Below are positions 9,419 through 18,813 of a DNA stretch of 23,214 nt, piece after piece. The position numbers were made by a program, and so were the translations under genes. Position 1 is the first letter of the stretch. Every line of letters starts with the position of its first letter. The notes below the pieces were generated by a model, which saw nothing but the letters and a program-made list of their open reading frames with translations, ran no database searches and was not told where the DNA came from. This DNA is from CAYLYM01 sp964387645 (GTDB lineage Bacteria; Calditrichota; Calditrichia; RBG-13-44-9), in contig CAYLYM010000061.1 of assembly GCA_964387645.1 (NCBI GenBank), positions 1-23,214 on the forward strand, in the 5' to 3' direction.

Positions 9419-11659
9419 TTATTTTTCATCACTTCTAATTTTAAAAACAGGAAAGGGAATTTTTTTACCCCAAAATGAATCCATTGCTTCCAGATTAATC
9501 TTTTTACTAAAATTCACTTCAGGAATTTCAATTACGAAACTTTTTTCTGTTTTAACCTTATATGGTTTCATCCAGTTTTCAGGTGTGAATTTTAAGTGTT
9601 TTTTTGTGCCTAAAAAACAAACTGTCACTGTTTCCATTATTGGCATAGCCAAAAGCACTTTTATTTCATTTTTCCTTTCATTGGGTATAATCCATAATAA
9701 ATTTTGATGACCAGGAATCCAATATTCTTGTCCATATTCATAAGCACCTATATCAGGTGCCAGCCCACAAAATTTATCAGTAATTCCAGGGATGAATTGT
9801 CCCGCATCAATAAGTGGCGAATCAGGTCGCGGCCTAAAATCGAAATGTTCAGGATCAATGAGTTCTAGATTTTTTCCCTGATAATTATTTTCAATTTTAC
9901 CCAAAGGTGGTTCCTGGACAGGTTCAGAATCAAACCTACCAGAAATAATATTGGCATAATTATTTATTATTTCTGAATGAGCATTTTGCTTTTTCAGAAG
10001 ATAAGGCCATTGATTTGGATTCCATGGTTTAAACGGCTCAGGACGTCTTGGCAGTAAAATATCCGTTTTTTCAATGTCGAAAACAGTATTGTTATATACA
10101 CGATTATGATCACCTTTAACAATAATTCCTTGGCTTTTACAGTTCCACACTACATTATGGTGGACAGTTAATCCACGAGTTAAGTCATCACCTCGTAATC
10201 CTTTACCGCCACCACCTTCTTTCTTGAAAAAAGCTACATAATCATGGGCCCAATTATACCGAATTATCGTACCTACGGCATCTATACCCCCAGTTTGTAC
10301 ACAAGCCCCGTCGGTAGTATTCATGCCTCCATGATGAACATGATTGTATTCTATAATCTTTTTTCCTGTACCGCCAGAAGCTCGAATAGGAACATTGCCA
10401 GTATTAAAAATAGTATTATATCGCAGAATTACATCAGAAGTATTAGATTCTATTCCTGATGCAGGTGTAAAGGAACGCCAGCCAACGTCATGAATCAAAC
10501 AATTCTCAACAACATTGTCCCACCCTTCTACTACCAACCCAGGCCCATCACTATAAGAAATACTACAATTTTTAATAGTATTGTGAGGACCCGAGACAAA
10601 CGTTGGAGGTAAAGTTCGAATATTTTTAAAATAACAAGAAATTTTATCCACATAAGCTGATCCAACAGGTTGATGTACCTCGTTTTTTTTTAATAATCTG
10701 GCATATGTTGGAAAAATAAAGTGACAATTATCAACGACACAATAGCCACATTCAACCATTTTCAAAGTCGTCGCAAAAAAATGAAAACCTTTAATTTCTA
10801 TATTATTACAATGATACACATCGAATGCATAATCACGGACCTTTACTTCAACTCGATGCTCTTCTGGAGGATTATCATCCGGAAACCATAAATACAGAAC
10901 TTTATTCTCTCTATCTAAAAACCATTCTCCAGGACTATCCAAAGCTTCTAACTTTCCAGATAAAAAATAACAACGTCCTACGGTATGCCGGGGTCCTCTA
11001 CCTTCCATATTTGCCCCTAAATCCTTTGAATATTCAAAATAATTCTGTCCTTTTCGATGATTTTGAACAAAACGTGTCCAGCACTGAAATCCGCTAATAT
11101 TTAACGTAGCAATAGCTCCAGTCCAATCAATATCAGTTTTTGACAATTCCGGATCGACAATTTTTCCATAAATGCTTCCCTCCTTAACTACCGCCCAGCA
11201 ATCAACATCCCATCGCTTTTCGAAAGGACAGTTTGGCCAGCGAGCTTCTGTCATCATTTTTCCATCAACGAAAAGTTGATTAAAATCTAAATCGACCTGT
11301 ATCTTATAAATCTTTTCCTTATAAACCGACCATTCTCCTTGAATAGGTTCCGTTCCATTAAAAACAACCGTTTCTCCTGGATATGCTATAAATCTTGTCC
11401 ATATTTCATTAAAACTACTAATGTTTCTCAGTCTAATTGATTCGCGGTATGTTCCCTCACGCACATAACAAACATCCCCAATTTTCATCATACTGGCTGC
11501 TTTAGTAATGGTGCGAAAAGGCTTTTCGATTGTTCCTGGATTGCTGTCATTTCCTTTTACTGAAACATAATATTCTCTTGCATATCCATCCAAACATAGA
11601 AAAAAAATTATTAATAAAGCCCATTTTTTCTTCATTATTTTTTTCCCATTATATACCAT
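9419..11659 (-). CDS. GH141-like parallel beta-helix enzyme
   Basis: A 746-residue paralogue of the next gene, with the same order of parts: signal peptide, REYYVSVKGND, KPFRTITKAA, GDVCYVREGTYRE, the motif EARWPN (about 138-143), a beta-helix over the middle third with coils such as VIRYN, IIEYN and TIIRYN, and APDIGAYE. After that point it has about 90 residues of its own instead of the carbohydrate-binding jelly-roll. The start is chosen by ribosome site: the ATG at 11659 has AAAAGGA 5 nt upstream. The frame is open to an ATG at 11674, and the ATG at 11635 (MKKKWALLIIFF), which aligns with the paralogue's start, is also possible. Role inferred: fucosidase-like or other exo/endo glycosidase on the same polymer. 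It sits 90 bp before its paralogue, probably a tandem duplication that has diverged. Confidence 0.8.
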   Translation of the reverse strand: MVYNGKKIMKKKWALLIIFFLCLDGYAREYYVSVKGNDSNPGTIEKPFRTITKAASMMKIGDVCYVREGTYRESIRLRNISSFNEIWTRFIAYPGETVVFNGTEPIQGEWSVYKEKIYKIQVDLDFNQLFVDGKMMTEARWPNCPFEKRWDVDCWAVVKEGSIYGKIVDPELSKTDIDWTGAIATLNISGFQCWTRFVQNHRKGQNYFEYSKDLGANMEGRGPRHTVGRCYFLSGKLEALDSPGEWFLDRENKVLYLWFPDDNPPEEHRVEVKVRDYAFDVYHCNNIEIKGFHFFATTLKMVECGYCVVDNCHFIFPTYARLLKKNEVHQPVGSAYVDKISCYFKNIRTLPPTFVSGPHNTIKNCSISYSDGPGLVVEGWDNVVENCLIHDVGWRSFTPASGIESNTSDVILRYNTIFNTGNVPIRASGGTGKKIIEYNHVHHGGMNTTDGACVQTGGIDAVGTIIRYNWAHDYVAFFKKEGGGGKGLRGDDLTRGLTVHHNVVWNCKSQGIIVKGDHNRVYNNTVFDIEKTDILLPRRPEPFKPWNPNQWPYLLKKQNAHSEIINNYANIISGRFDSEPVQEPPLGKIENNYQGKNLELIDPEHFDFRPRPDSPLIDAGQFIPGITDKFCGLAPDIGAYEYGQEYWIPGHQNLLWIIPNERKNEIKVLLAMPIMETVTVCFLGTKKHLKFTPENWMKPYKVKTEKSFVIEIPEVNFSKKINLEAMDSFWGKKIPFPVFKIRSDEK

Positions 11660-11875
11660 GATGTTCCTTTTCATTTCTTGGAACTTTTGAAAAATATGAA
11701 AATTATACGCTTTAGAGAATAATGTGCACCGGTTAAGTTAGAAATTACAATGCGTTAGAGATTTCTTCTATCTCTGGAATAGTAAAATACAACTTTGTAG
11801 GAGGCAGGAATTACATTTCACATTATTCTTGCAAAATTTTTTTATAATAAAAACTATTATCAGCGAAACAATAAT

Positions 11876-13300
11876 TTATTTCCCTTTTGCTTGCTGCAAT
11901 AATTCATCACGCCTTTTTCGTAACGATTTAAGAGTTTGACGATATTTTTTGTTATTTACAAGATTTTCTATTTCCAATGGATCATTCTTCAAGTCGAATA
12001 ATTCCTCAACAATAGGTTTTTGATCGCTATAACAAATATACTTCCAACGTTTTGTGCGAACAGCTTCACATAGGGGATAAGGACGTAATTTGTGTTTATA
12101 TAAATTTTCACAAAAAATTTCTTTTCTCCATTTGATTTTTTCACCCCATACAAGGGGCATCAGATTTTTACCCTGCATAAACTCGGGAATCTCTACCCCA
12201 GCCGCTGATAATATCGTTGGTGCAATATCAATATTTAAAACAAGCTCATTCCTCCTCTGACCCCGAGCTGATTTTGGCACACGAGGATCATAAATAATAA
12301 GTGGAACTCGAATAGATTCTTCATAAAGCAAGGCTTTCCCAACCAAACCATGTTCTGTCATTAGAAAGCCATTATCACTACTAAAAATGATAATCGTATT
12401 TTCATCATATTTCAATTTTTTCAAGTGTTCTCTAATTTCTCCAATAGCTTCATCTACTCCCATAATAAGTCGGTAATAATCTTTAACCGTTTTTTGATAA
12501 AGTTCCGGAGTACTGAACCATTGTTTCGCAAAATCGTATACTGCACCATTTTGCATTATTTTTTGCACACAGGATGGCAATCTTTTAAAATATTTTTTAT
12601 CTGTTGTCACAGGAGATGGAATAGTCACATTTTTATAATAATTTCGATAAGATGGATCGGGAGTAAAAGGTGCATGAGGAGCCTTAAAACTTATTGATAA
12701 ACAAAAAGGTTTATTTGAAGGACAACTGTTCAAAAATTTTATTGATTGAGTAGCGATTATCTTTGTCAAATGCTTTCCATTTGCTTCTGTTGGAAAATAT
12801 TCACCCTGACCAGGAAAACCTCGCCACCAATCAAATTCTTTATTCCCAAAACTTTCCAATTGATTCCAGGAATGTTTTACTTTTTCTTTTGAAACCACGA
12901 AACCCATTTTTCCAATAAAACCTGTGTAATAACCTGACTGCCGAAGTAATACAGGATAACTCATTGCAAAAATAGAAGGATGAAGATCGCCCGAATGGAA
13001 ATTGCAACCATGTCGACGCTCAAATACTCCTGTCATTATACTTGCTCTGCTAGCCATACAAATAGAAGTGGTTACAAATGCCTGTTCAAATAGAGTTCCC
13101 TCCCTGGCCAGCCGATCGATATGAGGCGTCATAAGAATTTTATTTCCCATGCAACTAATAGCATCCCAACGCTGATCATCTGTAAGAATAAAAAGAATAT
13201 TGGGTTTCTCAGATTTTGTAATTAAATCTGGAAATGAAATAGGGAAAATAAAAGTACTAGTAATAATTGATATAGTACTTAAAAATTCCTGCCTTTTCAT
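11876..13300 (-). CDS. Type I formylglycine-dependent sulfatase
   Basis: A 474-residue sulfatase that hydrolyses sulfate esters from the polysaccharide or its oligosaccharides. The metal-binding start is NILFILTDDQ (Asp41, Asp42). The formylglycine signature is CMASR (Cys81-Arg85), the C-x-A-x-R variant of the usual C-x-P-S-R, so it needs a maturase encoded elsewhere. KAPH (206-209) and SSDNG (Asp309, Asn310) complete the calcium site, and EHG-x3-K (Glu316 to Lys322) follows. Where many relatives have GKWH this one has GKMG (130-133), keeping the lysine but not the histidine. The N-terminus MKRQEFLSTISI looks like a Tat-type MKRREFL signal in which the second arginine is glutamine. The sulfatase subfamily, and so the sulfate position, cannot be told. 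The ATG follows a weak GAGAAGAAG and lies 44 bp after the esterase gene. Confidence 0.9.
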   Translation of the reverse strand: MKRQEFLSTISIITSTFIFPISFPDLITKSEKPNILFILTDDQRWDAISCMGNKILMTPHIDRLAREGTLFEQAFVTTSICMASRASIMTGVFERRHGCNFHSGDLHPSIFAMSYPVLLRQSGYYTGFIGKMGFVVSKEKVKHSWNQLESFGNKEFDWWRGFPGQGEYFPTEANGKHLTKIIATQSIKFLNSCPSNKPFCLSISFKAPHAPFTPDPSYRNYYKNVTIPSPVTTDKKYFKRLPSCVQKIMQNGAVYDFAKQWFSTPELYQKTVKDYYRLIMGVDEAIGEIREHLKKLKYDENTIIIFSSDNGFLMTEHGLVGKALLYEESIRVPLIIYDPRVPKSARGQRRNELVLNIDIAPTILSAAGVEIPEFMQGKNLMPLVWGEKIKWRKEIFCENLYKHKLRPYPLCEAVRTKRWKYICYSDQKPIVEELFDLKNDPLEIENLVNNKKYRQTLKSLRKRRDELLQQAKGK

Positions 13301-13344
13301 TTCTTCTTCTCAAAATTTCTTTTTCTGCATTCTGGATTTTGAAT

Positions 13345-14235
13345 TCATTTATTAAACATTTTGTGGAAAAATTCAACTGAAAGCTGCATAGTTTTATCAA
13401 ACCACTTCGTAAAATTCCAGAAAGCATGGGGAGCACCATGAATAGGTACTAATTCAGCATAAACTCCCGCTTTTTTATATTTATTCAATAGCATTCTCGA
13501 GCTTTCAAAGGGAACACCTTTGTCATCTATACTATGGATTAACAAGCAAGGGGCAGAATCATAATCAACATAATTAACAGGAGAAAGCAAAAAGGCCGTT
13601 TCTTTATCCAAATTGTATCTTTTCAATATTTTATCAGTCATAATATTAGCAGGAGCTGCTAAACCTACCACAGCTTGAATTCGACTAGAAACTCCGGGAT
13701 TACCACCATTTCCTTCTAACTGAGCAATCTTATGAGTTGTAGCTAACATAAAAGCCAAATGTGCACCAGCAGATCCTCCAAAAGCGCCAATTTTATTAGG
13801 ATCAATTCCATACTTTCTCCCCTTTGCCCGAATCCATCGAACGGCTGCCTTGACATCATGTACACATTCCTTAATTGTCACTTCTGGGAAAAGACGATAA
13901 TCAATGCAAGCTGCTGCAAATCCATTTTGAGCAAAATAAGCAGCATGGGGAGCAAAAAATTCCTTATCGTGCTTTCGCCAACTACCGCCATGAATCACAA
14001 TAATGCAAGGAAGAAATGTATCTCCAGAATTTTTAGGGAAATAGAGGTCAAGTAATACTTCTTGTTTACAATACTTTGCATATGGAATATCTTTTATAAT
14101 TTTAATATTATCTGGCAATTTAAATCTTTCGGAAATTTGGCCGCCCCATTTGTCCTTTTGTTGTTTTGATTGAGAAAACAATATTCCAGATATCAAAAAT
14201 AAAAATATGGAAGTTAATAATCCGAATCTTTCCAT
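13345..14235 (-). CDS. Exported alpha/beta-hydrolase esterase (Aes/BD-FAE type)
   Basis: A 296-residue alpha/beta hydrolase of the carbohydrate-esterase-like or hormone-sensitive-lipase-like kind. A signal peptide covers about 1-21. The oxyanion-hole motif HGGSW lies at 82-86, the nucleophile elbow GGSAG at 153-157 (Ser155), the likely acid Asp238 in SIDDKGVP, and the histidine in GAPH (His270). Such proteins remove acetyl or other acyl groups from polysaccharides or their fragments; here it would strip substituents that block the glycosidases, an inference from context. AAAGGA is found 9 nt before the ATG. It stands between the GH29 at 14487 (251-bp gap) and the sulfatase (44-bp gap), so it is probably co-transcribed with the sulfatase at least. 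Confidence 0.85.
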   Translation of the reverse strand: MERFGLLTSIFLFLISGILFSQSKQQKDKWGGQISERFKLPDNIKIIKDIPYAKYCKQEVLLDLYFPKNSGDTFLPCIIVIHGGSWRKHDKEFFAPHAAYFAQNGFAAACIDYRLFPEVTIKECVHDVKAAVRWIRAKGRKYGIDPNKIGAFGGSAGAHLAFMLATTHKIAQLEGNGGNPGVSSRIQAVVGLAAPANIMTDKILKRYNLDKETAFLLSPVNYVDYDSAPCLLIHSIDDKGVPFESSRMLLNKYKKAGVYAELVPIHGAPHAFWNFTKWFDKTMQLSVEFFHKMFNK

Positions 14236-14486
14236 AATTTAATATCCTTTCGTCTGAATCAATTCAGTGTTCAAACTACTACATTTAAAGAAAGCTTTGA
14301 AAGAATAATGCTGTGAGTTCTATTAGGTAGGGAAAAGCAATTTGAATTTAATATTTTTCTGTATGATTCCTCGTTCTGCATTGGCGGGACTTATCGTAAT
14401 AACAATTTTTATAAAATTTTTTTCGAAACTTTCTTAAAATGAAAAACAGAAAGAAATTAAACAAAATTCTATCGTTTAATTTTCTT

Positions 14487-16031
14487 TTATGGTTTTCCTT
14501 CCAAGCTAATTTTCAATGAATAAGCATATTTACAAGGCTTTTTAGATGGTAACTCAATTTCAAGCCCCTGGTCAGTTTGTTTCCACTTCAATTGTTTATT
14601 GCTTCCTAATAAAATAATCGATCGTATTTTTTTCGTTCCAATAATAGAATTTGATTTTAAACTTTGAATAACAACTTTATTGTTTTGTGGCCAATCAAGA
14701 AAGATAGCAAATAAATCATTATTTTTTGTAGTAAAGCGAATATCTTTTGCTGTATAGACAATTTTATTTTTCTCACTAAAATGCCCACCTTCTTTTAATT
14801 TCATTGGACCTTCTCCATAAATAATCCATGGACGTGTACCGTAAATAGCTTCACCATTCACTTTTAACCAACCCCCTATATTAAGCAGAATTTTTTGGGC
14901 AAATTCTGGAATTGTACCATCCGGTTTTGGTGGCACATTGAGTAAAAGGCATCCATTTTTACTAACAATATCCACCAGCATATCGACTATTTCATTTGTC
15001 GTTTTAGCTCTGTTCTCTGATCTGACGTTGTAAAACCATGAACTGACCGACGTATCTGTTAACCAAACATCTTTTAATAACTTATTAGCTCTTCCCCTTT
15101 CGAAGTCAAGAATACCAGCCTCATCAGGCAAAGTAGGTTTTTTAAATTCTTCTTTATTTTTGTAACATACTCCCACCTCCTTTCCCCACGCTACCCCCAA
15201 ATTATAATACCTGGCTAATAGTTTTTTTCTATATTTTTCAGAAATATACCCCAGCCCAAAATCAAACCAAATCAAATCAGGCTTATATTTCACCAATACT
15301 TCATCAATTTTACCATACCAGAGTTTTAAATATTTCTTATTTGGCCGATCGCACAAACGATGAACAGGGCAATATAAGTCCTCATACTCCAGATTTTTTC
15401 CATCGAATCTATAGGAAGGATAATAATAAAACCAGGAATAGGAATGATGAAAAGAAACAAAAAATTTCATTCCCCTTTTCCGAATAGCTTTCTCTAATTC
15501 ACCAACCACATCAATGTTGGCTATCCTTTTAATGTTCCATCGAGTTACTTTACTATCCCACATAGCAAAATTATCATGATGAATAGCTACAGGTCCTGCA
15601 AACTGTGCACCAGCTCTTTTAAATAATTCTGCCCATTTCTCTGCATCAAATCTTGTTGGTTTAAATAAATAAATCAGGTCTTTATATCCAAATTCTGTTG
15701 GATCACCCCATTTTTTTACATGATAGATATAAGTCCGATGAGGTTTAAATGCTACAATTTCTCTATCCCATTTAATAATAACTGAATCCATGTACATGTG
15801 ATTTCCATACCAACCATCCGGATTTTCTAAATTAGCGAATGTAATTGGTCCCCAATGTGTATATATACCAAATTTGGCGTCTTTAAACCACTCAGGATCA
15901 GAATGTTGTTTTAAAGATCCCCAGGTAGGTTGATATTTCTGTTGGGAGGATTTCGTCTGCACTTCTTGACTGTACAATAAAAGTGATAAAACAAAAAAAA
16001 GCATAATAAACAATGAAAATACTTTTTTCAC
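14487..16031 (-). CDS. GH29 alpha-L-fucosidase-type glycosidase (GTG start)
   Basis: A 514-residue exported GH29 enzyme. The start codon is GTG, with AGAGG 7 nt upstream and a signal peptide straight after it (MKKVFSLFIMLFFVLSLLLYS). The barrel shows AKFGIYTHWGP, IHHDNF (His151, His152, Asp153), FHH (195-196) and the nucleophile in LIWFDFG (Asp257). Next come DFERGR and WLTDTSVSSWFYN, the form most like ordinary PUL-type GH29 enzymes, so this copy is the best candidate for a plain alpha-L-fucosidase. The C-terminal beta-sandwich ends in KPCKYAYSLKI as in the other three. It is the second gene of the 17807-6977 unit, 117 bp after the previous GH29. An AT-only inverted repeat (16043-16062) lies just ahead of its ribosome site and is probably without meaning. 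Confidence 0.9.
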   Translation of the reverse strand: MKKVFSLFIMLFFVLSLLLYSQEVQTKSSQQKYQPTWGSLKQHSDPEWFKDAKFGIYTHWGPITFANLENPDGWYGNHMYMDSVIIKWDREIVAFKPHRTYIYHVKKWGDPTEFGYKDLIYLFKPTRFDAEKWAELFKRAGAQFAGPVAIHHDNFAMWDSKVTRWNIKRIANIDVVGELEKAIRKRGMKFFVSFHHSYSWFYYYPSYRFDGKNLEYEDLYCPVHRLCDRPNKKYLKLWYGKIDEVLVKYKPDLIWFDFGLGYISEKYRKKLLARYYNLGVAWGKEVGVCYKNKEEFKKPTLPDEAGILDFERGRANKLLKDVWLTDTSVSSWFYNVRSENRAKTTNEIVDMLVDIVSKNGCLLLNVPPKPDGTIPEFAQKILLNIGGWLKVNGEAIYGTRPWIIYGEGPMKLKEGGHFSEKNKIVYTAKDIRFTTKNNDLFAIFLDWPQNNKVVIQSLKSNSIIGTKKIRSIILLGSNKQLKWKQTDQGLEIELPSKKPCKYAYSLKISLEGKP

Positions 16032-16148
16032 AAGAAAACCTCTTTAATAATTTTTTATTAAAAAATATTTAACTTTTATAAGTAATTTTAATTGAATTTT
16101 ATTTCGAATTTACAAAAGCAGATACCATGAAATTCTAAAAAGAAAAAA

Positions 16149-17807
16149 TCAATCAAATAATTTACCGTTAAAAATTATCTTAAAAGCATAAGCATATCTA
16201 CACGGTCTTTCTTCTGGTAACTGTATGATAAGTCCTCTTTCATTTCTTATAAACTTTAGCTTATTTTTATAACCCAAAAGGAAAACAGAATCAATATCAC
16301 CTCTACATATATTTGCCTTCGAATTTAAACTTTTAATTACTATTTGACCATTTTCAGGCCAATCAAGGGCTATGGCATATAAGACATTCCCTTTCCTTGT
16401 AAATCTTATATCGTTTGAAGTCAAATTCTCATAATCCCATTTGATATGGTAATCAACATCTCCTAAACCTTCTACCTTTTTTTTCCAAGAACGATACTCA
16501 ATTAAATCTGAAAAAGAATGCCTTTCTAATAAAACTCCATCCTTTTTTAAAGTTGCAACTATAGACTTCAATTTGCTTGGTCCTTCTCCAAAAATTAACC
16601 ATGGTCGAGTTCCGTAAATCGCTTCTCCGTTTACCTCTAACCAATCACCTATTTCTCTTAAAATCTTTTTCTCTTCTTGAGGAATTTCTCCATTTCCCTT
16701 TGGTGTCAGAGAAAGTAAAAATACTCCTCCCCGACTGACAATATCTACAAGAGTATTAATATGATTGTCCGTAGAAATATATTTTTTATTTGGTACATAG
16801 CACCAGGGATAACCTATTGCACGATCTGTAAGCCAGGGGCGACGAGGTGGTATATCTGGTCTATCTCTATTATTTTCATAACATAATACTCCAAATGATT
16901 CCGGAAAACTGAACTCTTTAGGTGTTGCAGGTAGTTTGTTACAAATTGTCACAGGTCTGTTCTCTTTTTCTGCCATATTGAAATAATATGCAAATAATGA
17001 ACGAACAACCTCATCCGGAGGTTCATTATTTTGTATTGCACCCCTCATACCATCAAACCATAATAAATCTGGTTTATATTTATCGATAACTTCTTTAACT
17101 GTCTTCTCCCAGTATTCAACAAATTTTTCCTTGGTTGATGTATAAATATTCCAATATAAATCATAATAATCAGGATCAAAAATATCCCAACTATTTTTTT
17201 GTTCTTCGGTTACTTTTTTGGGAAGCCATGAATCCCCTTCACCATCATCAAATCCACCACGATGGTGAAAAGTTGCTATTAACTTTAATCCCCGTTTACG
17301 TATTTCTTTAGCCAACTCACCATAAATATCCCTTTTAGGTCCTTTATCACCAACATTCCAGCGATGAACATCGCTATCCCACATTAGAAAACCATCATGA
17401 TGAACCACACACATCCCAGCAAATTTAGCCCCTGATTTTGCCATTACATCGGCCCATTCCTGGGGATCAAATTTTTCTGCTTTAAACATAGGAAGAAAAT
17501 CTTTATATCCAAATTTTGACTGATCACCAAAGTGTTTTTTATGGTATTCATATTCTTTGGTACCAGGCTCATACATTTTATCAGCATATCGCGGAGAATT
17601 ATAAGCAGGTACCGAATATAGTCCAAAATGAGTATATATTCCAAATTTAGCATCATAAAACCAATCAGGAATAGGATGTTTTTCTAAAGAAAGCCAAGTT
17701 GCTTTATAATGCCCGGAATTATTTTTAGTACAAGAAATTGCGCAGCAAAGAACAATGTAAATCCAAATTAAAATTGTAAGTTTTCTTTTAAAAAATTCTT
17801 TTAACAT
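16149..17807 (-). CDS. GH29 alpha-L-fucosidase-type glycosidase, probable lipoprotein
   Basis: A 552-residue GH29 enzyme and first gene of the largest unit. The N-terminus has basic residues, a hydrophobic run and a lipobox-like AISC (Cys26), so it is probably lipid-anchored. The barrel has AKFGIYTHFG, VHHDG (His136, His137, Asp138), FHH (180-182) and the nucleophile in LLWFDG (Asp252). The segment CYENNRD and the DIVSRGG stretch match the GH29 at 3127-4755, its nearest paralogue. It has an extra stretch of about 30 residues (near 430-465) before the C-terminal beta-sandwich that the paralogue lacks. The tail ends RPCRYAYAFKI. AGGA lies 9 nt before the ATG. A copy of the shared intergenic element lies about 130 bp upstream, suggesting the same control as the other units. 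Confidence 0.9.
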   Translation of the reverse strand: MLKEFFKRKLTILIWIYIVLCCAISCTKNNSGHYKATWLSLEKHPIPDWFYDAKFGIYTHFGLYSVPAYNSPRYADKMYEPGTKEYEYHKKHFGDQSKFGYKDFLPMFKAEKFDPQEWADVMAKSGAKFAGMCVVHHDGFLMWDSDVHRWNVGDKGPKRDIYGELAKEIRKRGLKLIATFHHRGGFDDGEGDSWLPKKVTEEQKNSWDIFDPDYYDLYWNIYTSTKEKFVEYWEKTVKEVIDKYKPDLLWFDGMRGAIQNNEPPDEVVRSLFAYYFNMAEKENRPVTICNKLPATPKEFSFPESFGVLCYENNRDRPDIPPRRPWLTDRAIGYPWCYVPNKKYISTDNHINTLVDIVSRGGVFLLSLTPKGNGEIPQEEKKILREIGDWLEVNGEAIYGTRPWLIFGEGPSKLKSIVATLKKDGVLLERHSFSDLIEYRSWKKKVEGLGDVDYHIKWDYENLTSNDIRFTRKGNVLYAIALDWPENGQIVIKSLNSKANICRGDIDSVFLLGYKNKLKFIRNERGLIIQLPEERPCRYAYAFKIIFNGKLFD

Positions 17808-17935
17808 CTTTTAATTTCCTGTTATAAAGTAAATTTTCAACTAAAATAATAAGATGGAAAATTAAACAGAGATAAAATGAATAACCTGAGTTATAAATGT
17901 ATTTCAAATCAATTTTATTCGCATTTCCCTATAAT

Positions 17936-18000
17936 AAACCTTTGAAAAAATTACCTTGCATTAACTCCATTATCTTGGATTTAATCGATATAATAATGAA
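17936..18000 (-). promoter_or_regulatory. Conserved intergenic element, copy C (upstream of GH29 at 17807)
   Basis: On the plus strand this reads AAACCTTTGAAAAAAT, ACCTTGCATTAACTCCATTA and then a looser match through TCGATATAATAAT. It aligns with 6612-6742 (same orientation) and with the reverse strand of 22735-22860. Only the first 35-40 bp are well conserved; the distal part is shorter or diverged. It lies 129 bp upstream of the first gene of the largest unit, a position like that of copy A, which favours a role in transcription. Confidence 0.5.
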
Positions 18001-18668
18001 TGATATTTAAAATCCAATCCCCTTACATTTTATAGTCAAATCAAAGATTCCTTTTTAAAAAAAATATTAAACCTTTTTATTAATAAATAACATAGCTCCG
18101 CCATCTTAATTACATTATCAGACTTCAAAAATTCACTACCCCTATTTTTTCTATTTTATATTATTACACTATATTCTAAATGTTAGAAGCAGCAGTAACT
18201 TTCACTTAATCACATTATTCTGATTTACTCTGGATTTCATAATTTTGCAAAAAATAATTTTCATGTTCTAAAAGTATAAAAACATAAATATTATATACAC
18301 ACGTGTGCATAAATATTTTAATAAATATTTTAACATTTTTCAAGACAAAAATGGTCTAAATTTCAGGAAATTTATCTTATTAGCAAAAAGCTGAAGGAAA
18401 GAACCAATTTATTGGGAAAAAGAAATATGTTTTGAAAGTATCCAATGAATTTCGAAGAGTATTTATAATTTTATGATTAAATCCTCAATTGAATAGAATA
18501 TAAAAATTTTCGATATATAAGAAAAATCTGTTAAAAAGCTATGAAAAATTTCAGTTAATCATAAATTTTACCTGAAAATAAATCCAATTTGTTCTATTCT
18601 CTATGATAAGATAAAATACTATCGAAGTAATATCATTTTTTTGTTTGGACAAATTTACTTGTTGATAT

Positions 18669-18813
18669 TCTACAAAAATAGACACCGCTGAACACAGAAT
18701 TTCCAAATTTACCTTTCGCATTCCATTTTACACTATATACACACGGCCCTTAAATTTTATGTATTAGTTTGATAATCTTTTAACCATAATATCGTATACT
18801 TCTATTTTTGTAG
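18669..18813. repeat. Perfect 13-bp inverted repeat enclosing 119 bp
   Basis: CTACAAAAATAGA (18669-18681) is the exact reverse complement of TCTATTTTTGTAG (18801-18813). The right arm lies 15 bp beyond the stop codon of the last GH117-type gene. The pair could be an invertible segment, the ends of a tiny mobile element or a long-range RNA stem at the 3' end of the operon transcript. The arms are AT-rich, so chance is not excluded. Confidence 0.4.

Noticed and set aside
11757..11775. Hairpin AGAGAT-N7-ATCTCT as terminator of the sulfatase gene's upstream or downstream transcript
   Set aside because: Only six pairs and no T tract on either strand.
14281..14486. Possible further copy of the shared intergenic element (GCATTGGCGGGACTTATCGTAAT)
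   Set aside because: Only a short partial match to the core and none of the other blocks; not distinguishable from chance by eye.
16043..16062. Inverted repeat TTTAATAA-TTTT-TTATTAAA as a terminator between two GH29 genes
   Set aside because: The stem is only A-T pairs and would be too weak; such repeats are expected often in this AT-rich DNA.
18298..18307. Palindrome CACACGTGTG as a regulator site
   Set aside because: A single 10-bp palindrome, more than 450 bp from any start codon and not repeated in the other gaps; no support for function.
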